From Metabacillus litoralis (GTDB taxonomy: Bacteria > Bacillota > Bacilli > Bacillales > Bacillaceae), in assembly GCF_020524045.1 (NCBI RefSeq), contig NZ_JAIVKL010000005.1, positions 310,001-374,000 on the forward strand: a stretch of 64,000 nucleotides of DNA, read 5' to 3'. The notes beneath the pieces were generated by a model. It was not told where the DNA came from. It did not search any database and saw only the letters and a list, made by a program, of their open reading frames with translations. The position numbers were made by a program, and so were the translations under genes. Below, piece after piece: positions 17,018-25,627 of the stretch; the stretch's first letter is position 1; the number at the start of each line of letters is the position of its first letter.

Positions 17018-18314
17018 GAAGGAAGAAAGAAAATTAACAGAATGGAAAGAACAGTACGATTTAATTGATATCCCATTAGATAAAATAGATCAAGCTATAG
17101 AATCAGGCTATAAAAATGGCAAAATAGCAAATAAACAGAAGAAAAAAATCTGGATTATGCCGAGTATTGCAGCAGCTATTATTTTAATAAGTCTTTTAAC
17201 AACCATCCGAGTATCACCTACTTTTGCTGAATATCTATCTACAGTTCCAGGAATGGAGAAAATTGTTGAACTTATCAGCAATAATAAAGGATTACAAGCA
17301 GCAATAGACAATGAATACGCACAAAAAATAGGAATTTCACAAAAAAAAAATGGCATGAATATGACAATCGATTCTGTTATATCTGATGATAAGGGAATGG
17401 TTATCTTTTATTCAATTGAAGGGGTAGAGAAATTAAGTGAATTGCAAATTGAGAAAGTGACTCTTCATACTAAAAGCGGCGATAAAATAAAGTACGACAC
17501 TTTGTCGTTTGGAAATCCTTCTGATGATCAAACAAAGAGTTATTCTGATGTTTTGGAATTCTACTTCTCAGACCCTCTAGATTCACAAGAATTAAAGCTG
17601 AACGTAGAAGTGAAAAATCAGGGGATTATGACAGACTTTTCAGTTCCATTTACGATAAAAAAACAAGATCACAAATCTCAAGTATATGAAATGAATAAAA
17701 CAGTGAGTATTGAAAATCAAAACATTACTGTGAAAAAAGTAACGGTTGATCCATTGCGGGTAGCAGTTCATGTTGAGATGGATCCAAATAATTCAAAGAA
17801 GCTTTTAGAATTTCAAGATATTAGACTTGTAGATCAAAATGGAGAAGCTTGGTCAAAAATCGCAAATGGGATCACAGCATCTAAGATTAATGATCATGAA
17901 CAAATGATTTATCTACAAAGTAATTATTTCAAAACGCCTAAAGAACTGTATTTAGTCATAAATAAAATTCAGGCAGTGAATAAAGAAGATGCATTTGTTA
18001 TTATAGATACTGAAAAAAAGGAGATTATTCAACAACCAAAAGGAAATAAACTTTCAGATTTACAAGTAGAAGGAGGGAACATTACTTTAAATTTAGAATT
18101 AGAGAAAGAATTTAATTATCACATTTTTACATCGATTGAAGATAGTCAAGGTAAAGACATAAGTAGTACTGGTGGAGTATCTTATGGTTATGAAGATCAT
18201 GCTCAAAGTATTGGTTTCACACTAGATAATCGAAAGTACTCAAACCCAATTAAGCTTCAACTAGGATTTTATCCTAGTTGGATCAATGGGGATGTGAAAA
18301 TGAAATTGGAATGA
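17010..18314 (+). CDS. Membrane-anchored anti-sigma factor (DUF4179 type)
   Basis: 434 residues. The N-terminal cytoplasmic segment (about 1-45, ending QKKKIW) would hold the sigma factor, one membrane helix follows at about 48-64 (MPSIAAAIILISLLTTI), and the rest is extracellular with the DUF4179-like start TFAEYLSTVPGMEKIVELI and long beta-rich domains. Such proteins, encoded next to ECF sigma genes, act as their negative regulators. The ATG at 17010 is chosen over a TTG at 16986 because AAAGGAG at 16994-17000 fits it. It is intact although its partner gene carries a stop. Confidence 0.83.
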   Translation: MFEKEERKLTEWKEQYDLIDIPLDKIDQAIESGYKNGKIANKQKKKIWIMPSIAAAIILISLLTTIRVSPTFAEYLSTVPGMEKIVELISNNKGLQAAIDNEYAQKIGISQKKNGMNMTIDSVISDDKGMVIFYSIEGVEKLSELQIEKVTLHTKSGDKIKYDTLSFGNPSDDQTKSYSDVLEFYFSDPLDSQELKLNVEVKNQGIMTDFSVPFTIKKQDHKSQVYEMNKTVSIENQNITVKKVTVDPLRVAVHVEMDPNNSKKLLEFQDIRLVDQNGEAWSKIANGITASKINDHEQMIYLQSNYFKTPKELYLVINKIQAVNKEDAFVIIDTEKKEIIQQPKGNKLSDLQVEGGNITLNLELEKEFNYHIFTSIEDSQGKDISSTGGVSYGYEDHAQSIGFTLDNRKYSNPIKLQLGFYPSWINGDVKMKLE

Positions 18315-18320
18315 GGGTTC

Positions 18321-18366
18321 ATAGGAAGAGAAACCATAGTCATTATGGGTTTCTCTTCCTATTCTT
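18321..18366 (+). terminator. Bidirectional terminator between convergent genes
   Basis: A stem of 15 bp, ATAGGAAGAGAAACC and GGTTTCTCTTCCTAT, ends the anti-sigma gene and touches the end of the DUF3231 gene on the other strand. Confidence 0.75.
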
Positions 18367-18916
18367 ATTGTTGTTTAGGCATTCCTGGAGGGTAATAATA
18401 TGGAGGAACTTTAATCCAACTCTTTTTTCTCATTGCATCCTTTAGTGAAGTACCAAATTTCATTTTTTCTAGCATACATTGAGTAAATAATGCACCAACA
18501 TCATTACGAATGCATTGGGAACATGAAACTGCACAATGAGAAACAGCAGTAGCCGTTTTGATACTCAACCCATTTACAATTTCTTCATCTGTTAGTTTTA
18601 CGCCTAAAGGAACACTATTAGGATCAGAATTTGGTCGCTGTTCACTTGTTGGTGGTAAATGTATTCCTTCTGTTTTCATAAATTGCTTAAAACGTTCGCC
18701 TTGTACATCACACTGTTTTAAACTCTGTTTTAGCAGATCTTTTACTTCATCATCATTTGTTGAATTAAGACCTATCTGAATATAAACTGTTGCTTCATCC
18801 ATTAAAGCTAAATACATCCAACAACTCATCACTTCTCCAACATGAAGAGGATTTTTGGGCTCGTCATCTAAACTAATTTGTAAAAAGTCTTTTACTGATT
18901 CAAATATCGTTGTCAC
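18365..18916 (-). CDS. DUF3231 family protein
   Basis: 183 residues when started at the GTG at 18916, which has TAGGAGGAAA directly upstream; a longer frame to a TTG at 18964 lacks a ribosome site. The protein is helical and has repeated patterns of the DUF3231 family, here one repeat with LHVGEVMSCWMYLALMDEATVYIQ and a late cysteine-rich stretch SHCAVSCSQCIRNDVG (about 131-146), ending in a proline/tyrosine tail PPYYYPPGMP. Members are common in spore formers and often annotated as hypothetical or coat-associated. Function unknown. Confidence 0.75.
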   Translation of the reverse strand: MTTIFESVKDFLQISLDDEPKNPLHVGEVMSCWMYLALMDEATVYIQIGLNSTNDDEVKDLLKQSLKQCDVQGERFKQFMKTEGIHLPPTSEQRPNSDPNSVPLGVKLTDEEIVNGLSIKTATAVSHCAVSCSQCIRNDVGALFTQCMLEKMKFGTSLKDAMRKKSWIKVPPYYYPPGMPKQQ

Positions 18917-18987
18917 TTTTTTTCCTCCTAGCCAAAATATATGGGTGGTATCTGATTCTTGCAATTAGTGAATCAATAGCTATTGTC

Positions 18988-19072
18988 TCCCCTTGGACAC
19001 GCTCTTCCTGCAGGAGTTTCATAAATATTCAATTCCAAATAACAAAGTGCTAAAAATCAACCTTGAGCTTTC
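18988..19072 (-). repeat. Truncated R1 repeat on the minus strand
   Basis: The minus strand reads AAGGTTGATTTTTAGCACTT, then GAAACTCCTGCAGGAAGAGCGTGTCCAAGGGGAG in separate blocks that match the first half of the copy at 11316. The second half is missing. Confidence 0.75.
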
Positions 19073-19304
19073 ACATAGCTATTTATTAAAAAACGCTTAT
19101 CTTCGATGTACTTATAATTACCAGATTTAGAAAAACTATGAGCAAATATTTAAATGGATTAAGTCAGATTCCATATATGGTCAACACTTATCTTTATTTT
19201 ACGATCTTCTAAATTCGTTTGAAGATTATTGTATAATAGATAAAAGGAATATACTGGTTAAAATCTTTTAATGATGTATTTTCTTTTGAGATAGGAGGCT
19301 GAAG
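19073..19304. other. Intergenic region, nothing recognised
   Basis: AT-rich with no convincing ORF. A strong RBS (GGAGG at 19292-19296) at its right end serves the small gene at 19305. Confidence 0.4.
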
Positions 19305-19586
19305 ATGGAACATAAGAAACCATTTAATGATGCGGTAGACCATATGGCACAAATTGAAGGACTTCCATTGAAAAAGATAAATTTAAAGAAATTACCAAAA
19401 CCTCTAGAGTACTTTGGCTATTTCTTTATTTGTGATTATGATAGGAATTCTATTTACAAACTAATTTCAAAGGTTTGTTATATCTTTTTATTGAAGGAAA
19501 ATGAAAAAGTTTACTTTATTTATATATTATTAAGATTTAATTATTTAAGAGTTAGTGAGCATGTGAAGATATTCTTAATAAAATGA
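19305..19586 (+). pseudogene. Small single-membrane-segment protein, probably frameshifted
   Basis: The ATG has an excellent RBS (ATAGGAGG). The first 39 residues (HKKPFNDAVDHMAQIEGLPL, then KKINLKKLPKPLEYFGYF) look like a real small Bacillus protein whose N-terminus is followed by a membrane helix. In the present frame the tail becomes polar and AT-rich (ICDYDRNSIYKLIS) to 19586. One base over, from about 19423, the frame reads SLFVIMIGILFTN and stops at 19464, giving a plausible 53-residue membrane protein. I infer a one-base indel near 19422-19430. The family has no function known to me. Confidence 0.5.
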
Positions 19587-19637
19587 GGAAGACCAACATG
19601 CCATCTTATTAAGAAACATTGGTTTGAGGTGATATTT

Positions 19638-19991
19638 GTGCTGTTAATTTTTATTTTCTTGGTTTTAGGTTTAATAGAACTTTTATTTAGAAGATTATTT
19701 AAAATGAAAAAGGTAGGTTTATTCGGTAAATATGAGCATCATACAATAAAATTTGAAAAACGAGAAAAAATTTTATTTTTTTCTTTTATGCTCGTTTTAA
19801 TGATTAATATCATATTTGAAATGATCGTAAACAATTTGTTAATTTTAACTGTTTACATTATGCTTTCATCACTCATAAGAGGAATAGAAGAATGGCAATA
19901 TGATAGAGAAAGCAAAGAATATGTATTTAGTTTAGCAAATGTATCATGTTTTTTTGTTATTTTCTTTTTGCTGTTATTAAATATTTTATAG
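19638..19991 (+). CDS. DUF4181-like small membrane protein
   Basis: 117 residues with a start at GTG 19638 (GAGGTG at 19626-19631 as ribosome site). It has an N-terminal membrane helix, a short basic/polar part, two central helices (ILFFSFMLVLMINIIFEMIV and NLLILTVYIMLSSLI) followed by RGIEEWQYDRESKEYVF, then a last helix. The charged EEWxYxRESKEY motif between helices is the DUF4181 pattern as I know it. Function unknown. It follows the small gene at 19305. Confidence 0.6.
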   Translation: MLLIFIFLVLGLIELLFRRLFKMKKVGLFGKYEHHTIKFEKREKILFFSFMLVLMINIIFEMIVNNLLILTVYIMLSSLIRGIEEWQYDRESKEYVFSLANVSCFFVIFFLLLLNIL

Positions 19992-20257
19992 ATGTAGAAT
20001 TCAGACTGTTTACAATCGCTCGCTTTCTTTGTTGCTCATTACCAAACAGGGTAATTCCTCTGCTACCAAGACTTCTTGCCTCGAAAGTAGTCAAGCGCTT
20101 CAATCATTCTGAAGGTCTTGAAAATATACGTTGTCTACAAACTGGTAAGATAAATTTTTGTCTGGAATTTTCTATTATAGTAAAAAGCTTCAATACCTTT
20201 TCATGTATAATCAAACTCATATAGTAGAATTCGTTGGCTGGAACAATAAGTATATAT
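19992..20257. other. Intergenic region, possible gene remnant
   Basis: No intact gene. A plus-strand frame 19946-20224 is open but has no ribosome site and overlaps the DUF4181 gene. On the minus strand a stretch near 20000-20110 reads as RGITLFGNEQQRKRAI without a start. No identity assigned. Confidence 0.3.
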
Positions 20258-20325
20258 ACTAGTGATAAACCCGAATTATTAGATGATAGGTCAATTAATC
20301 TATCGCCTAATAGTACGGGTTTTTA
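20258..20325 (+). repeat. R3 terminator-like hairpin repeat, copy 1
   Basis: AAACCCGAATTATTAGATGA pairs with TCGCCTAATAGTACGGGTTT, followed by TT. The same hairpin with few changes is at 35351-35417. Both copies have a similar AT-rich spacer and then an R1-variant start (AGTGGAATG), here reduced to about 30 bases at 20371-20400. Confidence 0.85.
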
Positions 20326-20520
20326 GTTGCTGTTTTTAAAAAATTTATACGATATTCTATTCTTAAGAACTAGTGGAATGAAGGAAACAAACTTGACTTT
20401 CAACTTAAATGATTAAGAGCAAACAGTATTATACATTGTGAATTTTAACAATAGTTTAGATTTATTCATCTTTTGGATAATTTCTTTAATTATCTCACAG
20501 CATCTTTTTCGTTTCTCAGT

Positions 20521-20549
20521 TTGACTTGTAATCGGTATCATAATAAAAT
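20521..20549 (+). promoter_or_regulatory. Sigma-A-type promoter of the ABC transporter gene
   Basis: TTGACT at 20521-20526, 17 bases, TAAAAT at 20544-20549. It lies 134 bases before the ATG at 20684. Confidence 0.6.
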
Positions 20550-20683
20550 AATTGTAAACTAATCGATAACTTAAAATATTGATAGATTTAAATTAAAATG
20601 GATAACACAAAGATTAGGTGAATACAATGACTAAGTACTTTTATTTACATTACCTAAAGCTATTGTGTAAGGGGGACATCAAG

Positions 20684-22474
20684 ATGCCTAACAAACAAGG
20701 ACAGGAATCTTTTGATTTTGAGCAACGTTTTAAAAATGGACCTGGAAAAGTTGAAGGTGCGTTTAAGACACTTTATATGTTGTACAAAGGGCAATTTCGA
20801 AATATTGGATTATCGTTTTTTTTCTTTCTTATAAAACATTCTCCAGTATGGATCATACCCATTGTTACAGCAAATATGATAGATATTGCTAGTAACCCTA
20901 AAGAACATAGCATGACAGATCTTTGGGTTAATTTAGCTGTTGTTGCTTTTGTCATTTTGCAGAATATTCCTTCTCAAATGTTACATATGAGCTTTTTGAG
21001 CAAAGCTTCTAGACACGTTGAAGCCGGACTGAGAAGTACATTAGTAAGAAAACTTCAGCACTTGTCAATTTCATATCATAGTGAGCTAAAATCAGGAAGG
21101 CTTCAATCTAAAGTTTTACGTGATGTGGAAAATATTGAATTTTTATCAAAACAAATTATGTACACATTTTCTGCTGCATTAACAAGTGTAATTGTTGCGA
21201 TAGGTGTAACTGCTAGTAAAAACTTGTTGGTTGCTTTGTTCTTTATCCTTGTTATTCCCGTTGCCATTTTACTTGTTTATTTCTTTAAAAAGAATTTACA
21301 AAAAAAGAATAATGAATTTCGTAAGCAGATTGAAACGATGTCAGGTCAAGTTGCTGAAACTTTAACAATGATTCCAGTAACTAGAGCACATGGATTAGAG
21401 GAGCTGGAAATCAAGAAAACAGATACTACATTAGAAAATCTAAAAGGAAAAGGATATAAGCTAGATATTTCTGAAGCATACTTTGGTGCTACAGGATGGG
21501 TTGTGTTTCAACTTTTTCAAATGTTTTGTCTTATCTTTACAGCTATTCTTGCCTATCAGGGTACGATTACTGTTGGAGATGTTGTCATGTACCAAGGATT
21601 TTTCACAACGATATTAATGTCAATTAATCAAATTATCAATGTCTACCCACAGTTAGCGAAAGGATATGAATCGATTATTTCAGTTTCGGAGGTATTGTTT
21701 TCAACTCAAACGGTTGAATATCAAGGTAAACAAAAATTACCGTCAATTGCTGGGAAGATAACGTTTGAACAAGTGAACTTTCAGTATGCAGACTCTTCAA
21801 AACATGTTTTACATGACCTTAATTTAGAGGTGAAAGCAGGAGAATGTGTGGCACTTGTGGGTGCTTCTGGTGCTGGTAAATCAACTGTTTTAAGTATGGT
21901 TTTGGGATTTTATAAACCAAATGAAGGAAGGTTGTTAGTTGATGGTGTTCCATATGACGATCTTCAAATGCAAACTTACCGTCAAAAACTAGCAGTTGTG
22001 CCACAAAACACAATTCTTTTTTCAGGCTCAATTCGTGATAATATCACATATGGAGTGAGTAGTGTTTCAGAAGAGAGATTATATGAAGTTATTGAAATGG
22101 CAAATCTTCAAGATGTTATTGCTGATATGCCAAATGGTTTAGATACATTAATTGGTGAGCACGGTGGAAAGCTTTCAGGAGGTCAAAGACAAAGAATTGC
22201 TATTGCAAGAGCGATTATTCGTGATCCACAAATCATTTTATTAGATGAAGCAACCTCTGCACTTGATAATGTTTCAGAATATCGTGTACAACAAGCGATT
22301 CAAAAATTAATAAAAGGTCGGACAACATTTATTGTAGCTCATAGGTTATCTACAATTCGAGATGCAGATCGTATTATAGTCATGGATAATGGTACATGTG
22401 TTGAAGAAGGGAGTTTTGAAGAGCTTATTAAACGTAAAGGGGAATTTTATAAGTTAAAGCAGTTGCAAGCATAA
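20684..22474 (+). CDS. ABC transporter, fused permease and ATPase (exporter type)
   Basis: 596 residues. The N-terminal half is a six-helix ABC type-1 exporter domain (about 40-330). The C-terminal half is the ATPase with Walker A GASGAGKST (about 397-405), a Q-loop at VVPQNT, signature LSGGQRQR, Walker B IILLDEATSALD and the switch histidine in VAHRLSTI. It would work as a homodimer or with a second half-transporter; none is adjacent. The substrate is unknown. The ATG at 20684 has AAGGGGG upstream; an open frame to 20618 lacks one. The family includes multidrug and lipid exporters. Confidence 0.9.
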   Translation: MPNKQGQESFDFEQRFKNGPGKVEGAFKTLYMLYKGQFRNIGLSFFFFLIKHSPVWIIPIVTANMIDIASNPKEHSMTDLWVNLAVVAFVILQNIPSQMLHMSFLSKASRHVEAGLRSTLVRKLQHLSISYHSELKSGRLQSKVLRDVENIEFLSKQIMYTFSAALTSVIVAIGVTASKNLLVALFFILVIPVAILLVYFFKKNLQKKNNEFRKQIETMSGQVAETLTMIPVTRAHGLEELEIKKTDTTLENLKGKGYKLDISEAYFGATGWVVFQLFQMFCLIFTAILAYQGTITVGDVVMYQGFFTTILMSINQIINVYPQLAKGYESIISVSEVLFSTQTVEYQGKQKLPSIAGKITFEQVNFQYADSSKHVLHDLNLEVKAGECVALVGASGAGKSTVLSMVLGFYKPNEGRLLVDGVPYDDLQMQTYRQKLAVVPQNTILFSGSIRDNITYGVSSVSEERLYEVIEMANLQDVIADMPNGLDTLIGEHGGKLSGGQRQRIAIARAIIRDPQIILLDEATSALDNVSEYRVQQAIQKLIKGRTTFIVAHRLSTIRDADRIIVMDNGTCVEEGSFEELIKRKGEFYKLKQLQA

Positions 22475-22526
22475 GATGTTGATCTAGTCACTGATTCTAG
22501 TTTCATCGCTTTTTTATGGATAATAA

Positions 22527-22571
22527 GCCTTTTGGAATAACAGAATCTTTGCCTTCAATTCCAAAGGCTTA
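22527..22571. terminator. Possible bidirectional terminator between convergent genes
   Basis: AGCCTTTTGGAAT and ATTCCAAAGGCT form an imperfect stem around a loop of about 18 bases, between the ABC transporter gene and the SASP gene. No clear T-run. Confidence 0.4.
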
Positions 22572-22575
22572 CGTC

Positions 22576-22881
22576 CTAGCCTAATTGGTTGTTTGTCACT
22601 TTCTTAAAAGTATTTATATCAACTCTCCATTTTCTCTTCATTAATTGTTCTTCTGCCATTTTAATCATTTCCCTGACCATATTACCTCCAAGATTTCCAC
22701 CAATTTTACCTGCATCTTTAGATAATAAGCTTCCGTTGTTTTTTTCGTTTAGTGGTATCCCAAATTCTTTTGCTACTTCAAATTTTGCCTTATCAGGAAA
22801 TGATGTGTTTGCAACCTTTGCTTTTAATTGATCAAGATTTTGCTTAGCTTTTGGGTTAGTGATCTTCCTATTTTTGCTCAC
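22576..22881 (-). CDS. Alpha/beta-type small acid-soluble spore protein (SASP)
   Basis: 101 residues from the GTG at 22881, which has AAAGGAG 8 bases upstream. Typical family parts are NLDQLKAKVA, the germination-protease region FEVAKEFGIPL (about 49-59) and the second conserved block GGNLGGNMVREMIKMAEEQL (about 72-91). These proteins coat spore DNA in the A-like form and protect it, then are degraded at germination. It is longer and more basic than the major SASPs, so probably a minor one. Expression in the forespore is expected from the family, not shown here. Confidence 0.85.
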   Translation of the reverse strand: MSKNRKITNPKAKQNLDQLKAKVANTSFPDKAKFEVAKEFGIPLNEKNNGSLLSKDAGKIGGNLGGNMVREMIKMAEEQLMKRKWRVDINTFKKVTNNQLG

Positions 22882-23019
22882 GAATTTATCTCCTTTCATT
22901 ACTTTCTTATTTGTTAGCTTTTGTTTGTTTTCTGAAATTCATGTAAAGAATAACTTTAGAAAGAGAGTAGTGAAAAGGAGTGCAGGATATGGAGCATTGT
23001 CATGATTTTTTAAAAGTAA

Positions 23020-23181
23020 GGGCTCTTTTCTGAACGAGTGTTGATAGGTAACCAAAATTTGGAGTGAAACAGTGTATCCCACTACATGGGTACTATTTTT
23101 ATGAAGAAAAGATGCCACTAGACTTAATACAGTGCTGATTGCTTAGGGTATGTAAAAGCAACAAAGTTTGCGAAAACAGCC
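23020..23181 (+). mobile_element. R4 MITE-like element, copy 1 with 7-bp target duplication
   Basis: A 162-bp element from GGGCTCTTTTCTGA to TTTGCGAAAACAGCC with imperfect inverted ends. It is flanked by perfect direct repeats AAAGTAA at 23013-23019 and 23182-23188. The interior has no ORF and holds TAACCAAAATTTGGAGT and GAAGAAAAGATGCCACTA blocks shared by the other copies. Confidence 0.88.
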
Positions 23182-23391
23182 AAAGTAAAAGATGGACTGA
23201 TACTGACTTAGATGCAAGGTATATTAATATAGATTATCCTTATGCGATTCTACTATCAAGTCAAGAGGGCCAAATCACACTAAGAGAAATACAGGAAGTG
23301 ATAATGGACAAAATGGAGAAGAAATATTCACATTTACAACAATACAAGAGTTACAGCTATGGTTTGAAAATAATATAGGTGAATAATGACG
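23182..23391. other. Intergenic region with a weak ORF remnant
   Basis: A plus-strand frame (23139-23378, ending YSHLQQYKSYSYGLKII) runs out of the R4 element. Its start lies inside R4 and it has no ribosome site. The part from about 23200 (DYPYAILLSSQEGQITLREI) looks protein-like, so it may be the 3' remnant of a gene cut by R4. Not recognised. Confidence 0.35.
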
Positions 23392-23428
23392 TTTTACCCA
23401 ACGATATGCTATAGTTGGGTAAAATTTA
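23392..23428 (+). terminator. Hairpin upstream of alaX
   Basis: An 11-bp perfect stem, TTTTACCCAAC and GTTGGGTAAAA, with loop GATATGCTATA, then TTTATT. It ends 20 bases before the alaX start and may act as a terminator or leader hairpin. Confidence 0.55.
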
Positions 23429-23448
23429 TTAAAATGAGTGGAGCGATT

Positions 23449-24660
23449 ATGACAGGTAAATTATATTATCAAGATGCGTATCTAACTTCTTTTGAAACCA
23501 AAATTGTAAAAGAAGGTTTTGATGAATCTCAAAAAAAAGCATATGTATTACTAGAAGATACCGCTTTTTACCCAACAGGGGGTGGACAACCTCATGATAT
23601 AGGTGAAATTGATGGTCACAATGTATTAGATGTAGAAGAAGTGAACGGAGAGCTTCGTCATTATGTTGAAACAATCCCAAAACGTACTGACAAAGTCTCG
23701 TGTAGCATAAATTGGGAGAGACGTTTTGATCATATGCAACAGCATGCAGGTCAGCATATTTTATCAGCGGCCTTTGAGAATACCTATGGATATAAAACGA
23801 TTAGCTTTCATTTAGGAAAAGAAATTTGCACAATTGATTTAGCGATAACTGACATCAATGAAGTAGAGATAAACCAGGTTGAATTGATATGCAACAAAAT
23901 CATTCTTGAAAACAAACCAATTATCACAAAATGGATTACAGAGGAAGAGCTTCCAGCGTATCATCTTAGAAAAGAGCTAACAGTGAAAGACAACATTCGC
24001 CTTGTCATTATACCAGGTGTTGATGACAATGGCTGTGGAGGGACTCATCCAAAATCAACAGGAGAAGTTAGTGTGATAAAGATTTTGGGACTTGAAAAAC
24101 AAAAAAAACACATACGAGTTCAATTTGTTTGTGGGCATCGTGTTCGTCATCAGCTTCATGATAAACATAAGGTGATGGTAGAATTAACAAGTAAATTAAA
24201 TGCACCTCAAGAAAAGCTGAGTGAAGCAGCAGATCGTTTGATAGAAAATAATCGAGAACTTCAAAAAGATTTGGAGAATCTTAAAAGTCAGCTTATTCAA
24301 TATGAAGCAAATGAATTGATATCAAATGCTCATCTCTTAAATAATGTTCATGTTATCTCAAGTGTATACATAAACAGGCCGATAAGTGATCTGCAAGATT
24401 TAGCAAAAGATCTTTTGACAAAGAAAAACAATACAATTATTATTTTAATAAGTGATAATCAAGAAAAATTACAACTTGTGAGTGCTAGAAGTGAAGATAT
24501 TAACCTAAATTTAAATGCTGTATTAAAGGGAATTCTACCTGATATAAATGGAAAAGGTGGAGGGAAGCCATCGTTTGTTCAAGCTGGTGGTGATAAAGCT
24601 ATATCTTCAGAAAGTTTATTACGAAATTTCTTAGAAAATGTAAAAAATGTAATCAACTAA
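23449..24660 (+). CDS. Alanyl-tRNA editing protein AlaX-L (DHHA1 domain)
   Basis: 403 residues. The N-terminal part resembles the second half of alanyl-tRNA synthetase: DTAFYPTGGGQPHDIG (about 31-46), the zinc motif HMQQHAGQHIL (about 93-103) and CGGTHPKSTGEV (about 194-205). A coiled region follows (about 235-280) and then a DHHA1 domain with NGKGGGKPSFVQAGG near the C-terminus. Such free-standing proteins hydrolyse Ser-tRNA(Ala) or Gly-tRNA(Ala). The ATG at 23449 has GAGTGGAG upstream; the longer frame begins inside the upstream hairpin. It is followed by the 6S RNA gene. Confidence 0.9.
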   Translation: MTGKLYYQDAYLTSFETKIVKEGFDESQKKAYVLLEDTAFYPTGGGQPHDIGEIDGHNVLDVEEVNGELRHYVETIPKRTDKVSCSINWERRFDHMQQHAGQHILSAAFENTYGYKTISFHLGKEICTIDLAITDINEVEINQVELICNKIILENKPIITKWITEEELPAYHLRKELTVKDNIRLVIIPGVDDNGCGGTHPKSTGEVSVIKILGLEKQKKHIRVQFVCGHRVRHQLHDKHKVMVELTSKLNAPQEKLSEAADRLIENNRELQKDLENLKSQLIQYEANELISNAHLLNNVHVISSVYINRPISDLQDLAKDLLTKKNNTIIILISDNQEKLQLVSARSEDINLNLNAVLKGILPDINGKGGGKPSFVQAGGDKAISSESLLRNFLENVKNVIN

Positions 24661-24683
24661 AATATTTTTGGGAACATCTGCTA

Positions 24684-24712
24684 TTGCATTCACCTATAAA
24701 ATTTAGTATTAT
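24684..24712 (+). promoter_or_regulatory. Promoter of the 6S RNA gene
   Basis: TTGCAT at 24684-24689, 17 bases, TATTAT at 24707-24712, a good sigma-A promoter that places the start near 24719. Confidence 0.7.
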
Positions 24713-24718
24713 AACTAT

Positions 24719-24912
24719 ACAAGCTGCGCTGTACGCATTTTTTATAAAGTTTTAACCTTTAAGCTGAAATAGGGAGTTTTACATTGAGGACGGAATACCA
24801 AGCCTTCATTATGTAGAGGAAGGTATGAAAGCTTCTGCGAACACCCACTTGTAGGAGTGGTGGTTTAAAACTCTATAATTTATGATGCGGCAATCGCGGC
24901 TCTTATAACAAT
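24719..24912 (+). ncRNA. ssrS: 6S RNA
   Basis: An RNA of about 190 nt with the 6S rod shape. The ends pair (AGCTGCG near 24722 with CGCGGCT near 24896; GCAT with ATGC inside). The central part has GAGTTTTA pairing with TAAAACTC around a large bubble, and segments AGGGAGTTTTACATTGAGGA and GGAATACCAAGCCTTC resemble Bacillus 6S RNAs. A promoter precedes it and a terminator follows. 6S RNA mimics an open promoter and holds RNA polymerase-sigma-A in stationary phase. Identification is from structure and remembered sequence. Confidence 0.75.
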
Positions 24913-24916
24913 GATT

Positions 24917-24949
24917 AATCCGGCTCCCTTATGGAAGCCGGATTTTTGT
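24917..24949 (+). terminator. Intrinsic terminator after 6S RNA
   Basis: AATCCGGCT pairs with AGCCGGATT around loop CCCTTATGGA, followed by TTTTGT. Confidence 0.85.
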
Positions 24950-25053
24950 ATATCTAGAATTTTCCCATTTAATCATTGCTTCATTACACGATTGTTAAAT
25001 GAAATCTGGATAAACTTTTCCTGGATAATATATCTAGAGTTTTAAAGGCAGTA

Positions 25054-25536
25054 TTATGAGCTTTCTTGAGGTGATAAATATTTAGCTGGTATATAACCTT
25101 GTTCTCCCGATGAAAGGATTTCGACCTTAGCTTGTCTAATTCCCATGTCTACAACTTCAACTTTCGTGTTCTCCTCAACAATCATAACATTTCCACTTTC
25201 TGTCATATTATTGATTTGCTCATAATTTGAATCTTCTATTAATCCATATAGTTCATCATAATCTTCTTCATTTAAAGGAAACAGTAAAGGTGTGTTAATA
25301 ATAGCTGTTTCACCCTCTGATACGAATGATGGATCAATATCATCTACTTCCTCTTCCAGTTCATTGTTTAGATTATCAACAAGATTATTAATTTCTTCTT
25401 CACTGTTTTCTAGAGATTGTTCAACTTCTTGTTCAATTTCTTCAGCTTCGTTCTCAATTATGTTTGTAGCATTTTCTACTTGATTACAACCAGTAAGTAA
25501 TCCTATTGCCAAAATTGTTAGTAGTAATTGTTTCAT
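25054..25536 (-). CDS. Lipoprotein with C-terminal SH3-like domain
   Basis: 160 residues with a signal peptide ending in the lipobox LTGC (Cys17). A very acidic, Glu/Asn-rich linker follows (about 30-65). The last 55 residues (NVMIVEENTKVEVVDMGI, then GEQGYIPAKYLSP) look like a bacterial SH3 domain, a fold that binds cell-wall peptides. It would sit on the outer face of the membrane. The RBS is GAGGAGG. It stands alone, upstream of the VanW gene in the same direction with a gap of 91 bases. Precise role unknown. Confidence 0.72.
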   Translation of the reverse strand: MKQLLLTILAIGLLTGCNQVENATNIIENEAEEIEQEVEQSLENSEEEINNLVDNLNNELEEEVDDIDPSFVSEGETAIINTPLLFPLNEEDYDELYGLIEDSNYEQINNMTESGNVMIVEENTKVEVVDMGIRQAKVEILSSGEQGYIPAKYLSPQESS

Positions 25537-25627
25537 AATCTAAAACCTCCTCTACTAATGATGTAACACAAATAGAGCAGGTCTAAACATTTTCTTGTTA
25601 TAGTATGTTAAAAAAACCACCAAATTA

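Noticed and set aside
19946-20224. 92-codon plus-strand ORF
   Set aside because: It overlaps the end of the DUF4181-like gene, lacks a ribosome site and resembles nothing known.
23139-23378. 79-codon plus-strand ORF
   Set aside because: It starts inside R4 and has no ribosome site; at best its second half is a gene remnant, so it is noted only as intergenic content.
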